NCBI GenBank assembly: GCA_937942205.1 | Contig: CALDFO010000188.1 | Location: forward strand, 1 to 5,380 | Origin: an uncultured Alphaproteobacteria bacterium | GTDB lineage: Bacteria; Pseudomonadota; Alphaproteobacteria; Micropepsales; Micropepsaceae | Direction: 5' to 3' | DNA: 5,380 nt | Part shown: positions 1-5,380 of the stretch, one piece after another | How the letters are laid out: the number at the start of each line of letters is the position of its first letter | Numbering within the stretch: position 1 is the first letter of the stretch | Notes under the pieces: generated by a model | The model's input: the letters and a program-made list of their open reading frames with translations, nothing else | What the model was told of the DNA's origin: nothing | Databases searched by the model: none | Translations under genes and position numbers: made by a program

Positions 1-180
1 CCATTTGTTGTCCGGCTCGCGGATGGCGATGCTGCCGATCCGGTGGCTGCAGGTGGGAATTTCGGCCTTCTTCTCTTCCGTCTTGCGGCGGATGGAAGAC
101 GGCGCGGCCGCCGGCGTCGCCAGGCTGGCAGCAGTGAGACACAGAGCCGTTGCCACGGCAACGGATTTGCCCAGACGCAT
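1..180 (-). CDS. Exported CsgG/HfaB-like protein, N-terminal 60 residues only (partial)
   Basis: The ATG at 178-180 opens a frame that continues off the left edge, so only 60 residues are visible. Residues 1-26 look like a Sec signal peptide: basic n-region (R2, K5), hydrophobic alanine/leucine stretch from about 6 to 22, and an Ala-rich end (TPAAA at 22-26). C14 is not in a lipobox because L13 precedes it, so a lipoprotein is unlikely. A short charged linker (RRKTEEKKAE, 31-40) leads into IPTCSHRIGSIAIREPDNKW (41-60). The Cys, then G-x-IAI-x-EP-x-N/D-x-W, resembles the opening of CsgG/HfaB-type proteins found in alphaproteobacteria, which assemble outer-membrane secretion or anchoring structures. 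That family call rests on remembered motif similarity over 20 residues. Start support: a GAAGGGG Shine-Dalgarno at 188-194, 7 nt from the ATG. It lies downstream of corA on the same strand but has its own putative promoter. Confidence 0.6.
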   Translation of the reverse strand, partial: MRLGKSVAVATALCLTAASLATPAAAPSSIRRKTEEKKAEIPTCSHRIGSIAIREPDNKW

Positions 181-187
181 GATGGTA

Positions 188-194
188 CCCCTTC
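188..194 (-). promoter_or_regulatory. Shine-Dalgarno of the CsgG-like gene
   Basis: Read on the minus strand, GAAGGGG lies 7 nt before the ATG at 180. It is purine-rich and well spaced, and it supports this start codon. Confidence 0.6.
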
Positions 195-216
195 AAAAGA
201 TCAATATGGCGCCCCT

Positions 217-236
217 GCGCGGATGGGAATCCGCGC
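217..236 (-). repeat. Perfect 8-bp inverted repeat in the leader of the CsgG-like gene
   Basis: GCGCGGAT (217-224) and ATCCGCGC (229-236) are exact reverse complements separated by 4 nt. The repeat lies 36 nt upstream of the ATG at 180, almost directly after the start point predicted from the candidate promoter at 246-273. As RNA it would be a stable tetraloop hairpin at the 5' end of the message. As DNA it could be a protein-binding dyad. The sequence does not distinguish these. Confidence 0.5.
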
Positions 237-245
237 TTGCGGCGA

Positions 246-273
246 AGATTAGCCGACGCGGCGAAAACCGCAA
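246..273 (-). promoter_or_regulatory. Candidate sigma70-type promoter for the CsgG-like gene
   Basis: On the minus strand, TTGCGG (268-273) and TAATCT (246-251) are 16 nt apart, giving a predicted start near 239. Both hexamers are imperfect. Position (upstream of a gene with a good ribosome binding site) and a local AT-richer patch in GC-rich DNA are the main support. Confidence 0.3.
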
Positions 274-339
274 CCGCGAAGCCCCTCCCGGAACCGGGCT
301 ACCGGCCCCGCGGGTCGCCCCGGCGGCAAGGCGGGCCTG

Positions 340-360
340 CCACCAGCCCCGGTATTTGAA
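340..360 (-). repeat. 21-bp direct repeat, copy B (copy of the corA 3' end)
   Basis: This is an exact 21-bp copy of 429-449, displaced by 89 bp. On the minus strand it encodes the same seven codons (FKYRGWW) that end CorA, beginning and ending exactly on codon boundaries. The following triplet is CAG here instead of the corA stop TAG, so similarity continues for two more bases after one mismatch. It lies in non-coding DNA 66 nt past the corA stop. Confidence 0.85.
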
Positions 361-362
361 TC

Positions 363-381
363 GTCCGCCCGAAGGGTGGAC
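363..381 (-). repeat. Small hairpin between the repeat copies
   Basis: GTCC-G-CCC (363-370) pairs with GGG-T-GGAC (374-381) around a 3-nt loop. The pairing is seven Watson-Crick pairs plus a G-T wobble when read on the plus strand and an A-C mismatch on the minus strand. No T-tract follows in either direction, so it is not a classical intrinsic terminator. Confidence 0.35.
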
Positions 382-386
382 GCCAA

Positions 387-414
387 GCGGCGCTAGCGGC
401 AGCGTCAGCGCCGC
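387..414 (-). terminator. GC-rich hairpin just after corA, possible transcription end
   Basis: GCGGCGCT (387-394) and AGCGCCGC (407-414) form a perfect 8-bp stem with a 12-nt loop, beginning 11 nt after the corA stop codon. The position fits an mRNA 3' end. The following minus-strand bases are TTGGCG rather than a T-tract, so termination could be weak, factor-dependent, or absent, with the hairpin acting only as a 3' stabiliser. Confidence 0.35.
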
Positions 415-425
415 GCGGCAGGCCG

Positions 426-1364
426 CTACCACCAGCCCCGGTATTTGAACCACAACAACGGCACGATGGCGCTGAGCACGATCAGGCCCAGTCCCAGGGG
501 GTAGCCCAGCGGCCAGGCCAGTTCCGGCATGACATGGAAGTTCATGCCATAGATGCCCGCCACCAGAACGGGGGGGATGCCCACCACCGAGGCGATGGTC
601 AGGACCTTGAACAGGTCGTTCTGCTCGGTGCTGATGAAGCCCAGCGCCGCGTCCAGCAGGAACTGAAGCTTGTCGGTGAGGTGAACCTCATAATCGTTCA
701 GCGACTGCACGTCCTTACCCGCCATCTTGAGGCGGGCGCGGACCGCCGGTTCGATCCAGCCGTCGCCATGTTCGTTGACGAAGGGGACGGCGCGCTGCAG
801 CACCAGCAGGGTATCGCGGATATACGACAGCCGTTCGCCCATGTCGCCGACCTCCACCAGCGTGTCGCGCAGCATCCGGCTGACGCGGGAGACGTTGTGG
901 GTCTGCTCCAGGTGCGTACCCTTGTGGAAGATGCGCTGAGAGATGTGCAGCGCCTCGGCGCGCAATTCCTCCAGCCGGTCGGCGCCATAGTCGATCAGCG
1001 CCTCCAGGATCACCAGGAAGATGTCCGGCGCGGAGCGGGGACGGCGCTTCACCCGCGCGGTGATGGCCTCGAAGGTGTGAAGCTGGGCGAAATGGATGGT
1101 GACCAGGATGTCGGGGGTCAGCACCATGCCCAGGGGCGTGGTGACGTCTTCGGCGCCGCTGTTCCGATGGGGCGTCACCGGCACCGAAAGGGTGAACGTC
1201 TCGTCGTCATACTGCAGCCGGCTGGAGAATTCGATTTCCTCCAGTTGCGCGCGGGGCGGAATGTTCAGATCGTAATCGGCGCAAGCCTTGCGCAATTCCT
1301 CGGGGGTGGGATCGAACAGGTCCACCCAGACCGGCTTGCCGTTCACTTCATGGACGGTAATCAC
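426..1364 (-). CDS. corA: CorA-family magnesium transporter
   Basis: CorA proteins are homopentameric inner-membrane channels that admit Mg2+ (also Co2+ and Ni2+). The 312-residue product matches the usual length (about 316 in E. coli). Residues 1-250 form the cytoplasmic alpha/beta plus long-helix region, including the charged helices around 120-245. TM1 is about 253-271 and ends at the signature YGMNF (272-276), followed by the periplasmic MPEL (279-282). TM2 is about 286-306, with the basic tail FKYRGWW inside the cell. The frame is also open to a TTG at 1398-1400, but that has no ribosome binding site. The GTG at 1362-1364 has GGGGAG (1371-1376) 6 nt upstream, so I chose it; with TTG the protein would be 324 residues. 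It lies 141 nt after secA on the same strand and might be read through from it. A weak promoter (TTGCGC 1412-1417, CGTTAT 1389-1394) is possible. The last seven codons are duplicated downstream. Confidence 0.9.
   Translation of the reverse strand: MITVHEVNGKPVWVDLFDPTPEELRKACADYDLNIPPRAQLEEIEFSSRLQYDDETFTLSVPVTPHRNSGAEDVTTPLGMVLTPDILVTIHFAQLHTFEAITARVKRRPRSAPDIFLVILEALIDYGADRLEELRAEALHISQRIFHKGTHLEQTHNVSRVSRMLRDTLVEVGDMGERLSYIRDTLLVLQRAVPFVNEHGDGWIEPAVRARLKMAGKDVQSLNDYEVHLTDKLQFLLDAALGFISTEQNDLFKVLTIASVVGIPPVLVAGIYGMNFHVMPELAWPLGYPLGLGLIVLSAIVPLLWFKYRGWW
429..449 (-). repeat. 21-bp direct repeat, copy A (last seven codons of corA)
   Basis: These are the seven sense codons of corA immediately before its stop. 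They are repeated without a mismatch at 340-360. This copy is part of an otherwise normal CorA C-terminus, so it is presumably the original. Confidence 0.85.
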
Positions 1365-1370
1365 GCGCGA

Positions 1371-1376
1371 CTCCCC
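1371..1376 (-). promoter_or_regulatory. Shine-Dalgarno deciding the corA GTG start
   Basis: GGGGAG on the minus strand lies 6 nt before the GTG at 1364. The alternative TTG at 1400 is preceded by GATCACGGT, which has no purine-rich ribosome binding site. Confidence 0.55.
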
Positions 1377-1417
1377 GTGGCCCGTGCCATAACGCGCCAA
1401 ACCGTGATCGAGCGCAA

Positions 1418-1440
1418 GCCGGCCAGGACGTCAGGCCGGC
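1418..1440 (-). repeat. Perfect 7-bp hairpin in the secA-corA gap
   Basis: GCCGGCC (1418-1424) and GGCCGGC (1434-1440) are exact reverse complements around a 9-nt loop that itself contains the palindrome GACGTC (1427-1432). It lies 66 nt past the secA stop and 54 nt before the corA GTG. It could end or stabilise the secA message or lie in a read-through leader. No T-tract follows on the minus strand (TTGCGC). Confidence 0.4.
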
Positions 1441-1489
1441 GCGCGGTGACAATGCGCGAAGCCGAAGAGCGTTGCCGCGCGACCGAACC

Positions 1490-1505
1490 AAAAAACCGTG
1501 CGGCG

Positions 1506-1519
<14 letters not shown>
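1490..1519 (-). terminator. Weak terminator-like sequence at the secA stop
   Basis: On the minus strand a run of six T (1490-1495) follows GCACGG, and GCAC (1498-1501) can pair with GTGC (1516-1519) inside the last secA codons. The stem is only 4 bp with a long loop, so the T-tract is the main evidence. Efficient termination here is doubtful. Confidence 0.25.
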
Positions 1520-4208
<2,689 letters not shown>

Positions 4209-4212
4209 GAAA

Positions 4213-4218
4213 TCCTCT
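4213..4218 (-). promoter_or_regulatory. Shine-Dalgarno of secA
   Basis: AGAGGA on the minus strand, 4 nt before the ATG at 4208, fixes that codon as the secA start. It lies one base after the stop codon (4220-4222) of the short upstream ORF, so a ribosome paused or terminating there would cover it. Confidence 0.75.
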
Positions 4219-4219
4219 G

Positions 4220-4261
4220 TTACGGACCGGCAATAGAAAACCGGGGCCGCCAAAAGGGCAT
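4220..4261 (-). CDS. Candidate 13-residue leader peptide upstream of secA (hypothetical)
   Basis: The ATG at 4259-4261 opens [13 protein letters not shown] followed by TAA, ending 11 nt before the secA ATG. If secA is transcribed from the TTGACA promoter, this is the first ATG of the message, about 9 nt from the predicted 5' end. It ends in AGP plus stop; a C-terminal proline slows termination in general, and the gammaproteobacterial SecA regulator SecM arrests at a motif ending RAGP. Codons TTT, TCT, ATT and GGT are less favoured in the neighbouring genes. Against it: no Shine-Dalgarno precedes the ATG, and 13 residues cannot span the ribosomal tunnel or carry a signal sequence, so a true SecM mechanism is impossible. 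It may be chance. Confidence 0.3.
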   Translation of the reverse strand: MPFWRPRFSIAGP

Positions 4262-4268
4262 GGCGGCC
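4227..4268 (-). promoter_or_regulatory. Stem-loops in the secA 5' leader
   Basis: GGCCGCC (4245-4251) and GGCGGCC (4262-4268) form a perfect 7-bp stem with a 10-nt loop at the predicted 5' end of the secA transcript. The ATG of the upstream ORF lies in that loop. Beside it, CCGG at 4227-4230 can pair with CCGG at 4241-4244, extendable with GG 4224-4225 to CC 4247-4248 across bulges, which competes for bases of the first stem. The two alternatives are mutually exclusive, as in attenuators, but no function is shown. Confidence 0.4.
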
Positions 4269-4276
4269 GCGCGGGA

Positions 4277-4305
4277 GACATAAGAACGCGATAGTCTCTT
4301 GTCAA
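4277..4305 (-). promoter_or_regulatory. Candidate sigma70-type promoter for secA
   Basis: On the minus strand, a consensus TTGACA (4300-4305) is followed after 17 nt by TATGTC (4277-4282), which matches only the first half of the -10 consensus. A well conserved -35 with a looser -10 is common in alphaproteobacterial housekeeping promoters. The predicted start is near 4270, giving a leader of about 62 nt before secA. Confidence 0.5.
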
Positions 4306-4327
4306 ACCGGGGTTTTTTATGACTATC
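4290..4327. promoter_or_regulatory. Dyad in the secA/argJ divergent promoter region, possible operator
   Basis: GATAGTC (4290-4296) and GACTATC (4321-4327) are exact reverse complements 24 nt apart. An inner dyad AAACC/GGTTT (4304-4308, 4311-4315) is nested between them with its centre shifted by one base. The interval contains the secA -35 box and, overlapping it on the other strand, TTGTCA (4299-4304) with a poor -10 (GACTAT, 4321-4326) for argJ. A bound regulator or an RNA stem in a longer argJ leader are both possible. Confidence 0.35.
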
Positions 4328-4346
4328 CCCGCCAAATTCCGGGGGA
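4326..4346 (+). promoter_or_regulatory. argJ ribosome binding site with a hairpin that can mask it
   Basis: GGGGGA (4341-4346) is the Shine-Dalgarno, 5 nt before the ATG at 4352. CCCCG (4327-4331) can pair with CGGGG (4340-4344) around an 8-nt loop, or in a shifted register TCCCC (4326-4330) with GGGGA (4342-4346). Either pairing would hide the ribosome binding site. Ribosome binding site confidence is high; a regulatory role of the hairpin is inference. Confidence 0.55.
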
Positions 4347-4351
4347 AATCC

Positions 4352-5380
4352 ATGGCGAAAACGGCAAAAACGACTCGCGAGCCCGCGGCCGCCGCCAAAA
4401 AGGCGGCCCATCCGGTTTCCCCCCTGGCGCCCAAAGCCTTCCCCAAGCTGCCCCCTCTGGCGGGGGTACGGCTGGGCACGGTGGCGGCGGGCGTGCGCTA
4501 CCGGCAGCGCACCGACGTGCTGCTGGCGCTCCTGGCCCCCGGCACCCAGGTCGCGGGCGTCTTCACCACCTCCAAGACCGCCAGCGCCCCGGTGCTGTGG
4601 TGCCGCGACAAGCTGAAGGGCGCCAAGAATGGGGAAACAAGCGCGCGGGTGCTGGTGGTGAACAGCGGCAACGCCAACGCCTTTACCGGCCAGGCGGGGC
4701 TGGAGGGCGTCAAGGCCATCGCCGCCGAGGCCGCCGCCGTGGCGGGCTGCCGCCCGGCCGAGGTGTTCCTGGCCTCGACCGGGGTGATCGGCGAACCGCT
4801 GCCCGATCACAAGATCACCAAGGTGCTGGCCGCCGTGGCCGCCGACAGCGCCGCCGGCAACTGGCGCGCCGCCGCCGACGCCATCATGACCACCGACACC
4901 TATCCCAAGGCGGCCACGGCCACGGCGCGGATCGACGGGGTGAAAGTGACCATCAACGGCATCGCCAAGGGATCGGGCATGATCGCGCCCGACATGGCGA
5001 CGATGCTGAGCTTCATCTTCACCGATGCGCCGATCCCGGCGCCGGTGCTGCAGGAAATCCTGCAGCCGCTGATTGGCGGCAGCTTCAATGCCATCACCGT
5101 CGACAGCGACACCTCCACCTCCGATACCTGCCTCGTGTTCGCGACCGGCAAGGCGAACATCGATCCAATCGTGAGCGCCGACGATCCGCGAGCGAAGGTT
5201 TTCGCCGAGGCACTGGGCGATGTGCTGCACGATCTCGCAATCCTCGTCGTCCGCGACGGCGAGGGAGCGACCAAGATGGTGACCGTCACCGTCGAAGGCG
5301 CAACCTCGGATGCGAGCGCCTTCAGCATCGCGCAGTCGATCGGCAATTCGCCGCTGGTCAAGACCGCCATCGCCGGCGAG
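4352..5380 (+). CDS. argJ: Bifunctional glutamate N-acetyltransferase / ornithine acetyltransferase (partial, 3' end missing)
   Basis: ArgJ transfers acetyl from N-acetylornithine to glutamate (and, in bifunctional forms, from acetyl-CoA) in the cytosolic arginine pathway. The 343 visible residues cover the alpha chain and much of the beta chain; family length is roughly 400, so about 60-70 residues lie beyond the right edge. Motifs: SGNANAFTG (105-113), with T112-G113 in the oxyanion-hole position; ASTGVIGE (141-148); [14 protein letters not shown] (206-219), containing substrate lysine K206 and the self-cleavage site A216-T217, where T217 becomes the N-terminal nucleophile; and [10 protein letters not shown] (250-259). 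[12 protein letters not shown] (332-343) is the usual motif before the C-terminus. The first 20 residues form a Lys/Ala-rich extension before [10 protein letters not shown], where many homologues begin. The ATG at 4352 has GGGGGA upstream. Codon choice changes after about codon 260. Whether it is mono- or bifunctional cannot be decided from sequence. Confidence 0.96.
   Translation, partial: MAKTAKTTREPAAAAKKAAHPVSPLAPKAFPKLPPLAGVRLGTVAAGVRYRQRTDVLLALLAPGTQVAGVFTTSKTASAPVLWCRDKLKGAKNGETSARVLVVNSGNANAFTGQAGLEGVKAIAAEAAAVAGCRPAEVFLASTGVIGEPLPDHKITKVLAAVAADSAAGNWRAAADAIMTTDTYPKAATATARIDGVKVTINGIAKGSGMIAPDMATMLSFIFTDAPIPAPVLQEILQPLIGGSFNAITVDSDTSTSDTCLVFATGKANIDPIVSADDPRAKVFAEALGDVLHDLAILVVRDGEGATKMVTVTVEGATSDASAFSIAQSIGNSPLVKTAIAGE

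Noticed and set aside
193..453. An 86-codon minus-strand frame overlapping the corA end and the intergenic region
   Set aside because: It has a low-complexity Ala/Gly/Arg/Pro translation and starts inside corA in another frame. It is open because of base composition; its FKYRGWW comes from the 21-bp duplication.
4209..4253. A 15-residue N-terminal extension of SecA from the TTG at 4253
   Set aside because: The extension does not resemble SecA, has no ribosome binding site, and the ATG at 4208 starts a canonical SecA N-terminus directly behind AGAGGA.
4220..4261. A true SecM homologue upstream of secA
   Set aside because: The product has 13 residues, no signal sequence, and only AGP in common with the SecM arrest motif. 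Homology cannot be claimed.
4220..5230. A 336-codon minus-strand frame antisense to argJ
   Set aside because: It is a Gly/His/Arg-rich shadow of argJ. Only its last 13 codons, which lie in the secA leader, were kept as a possible short ORF.

Overview
The window is chromosomal, GC-rich DNA that looks alphaproteobacterial. The evidence is pervasive GCC/GCG, CTG and GTG/GTC codon use, a SecA ending in the zinc-binding tail with a long insertion in its second nucleotide-binding half, an ArgJ closest in my recollection to alphaproteobacterial versions, and the start of a CsgG/HfaB-like protein. No mobile element, CRISPR array, tRNA or rRNA was seen. The species cannot be named from this sequence alone.

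Layout: three genes lie on the minus strand and are read right to left: secA (4208 to 1506, complete), corA (1364 to 426, complete, GTG start) and the first 60 codons of an exported CsgG-like protein (180 to 1, running off the left edge). On the right, argJ is divergent on the plus strand (4352 onward) and runs off the right edge after 343 codons. All four are ordinary cellular functions: protein export, Mg2+ uptake, an envelope protein and arginine biosynthesis. They do not form one pathway.

The less ordinary content is between the genes. The 143-bp secA/argJ intergenic region holds a consensus TTGACA box facing secA, a 7-bp dyad spanning that box, hairpins, and a 13-codon upstream ORF ([13 protein letters not shown], stop) whose stop codon sits next to the secA Shine-Dalgarno sequence. 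It could be a translation-attenuation leader, but this is unproven. The corA/csgG-like gap carries an exact 21-bp copy of the last seven codons of corA, 89 bp downstream of the original; in the copy the corA stop codon TAG is replaced by CAG. Several GC-rich perfect hairpins occupy the predicted 5' leaders and gene ends. The last quarter of argJ differs in codon choice from the rest of the gene.
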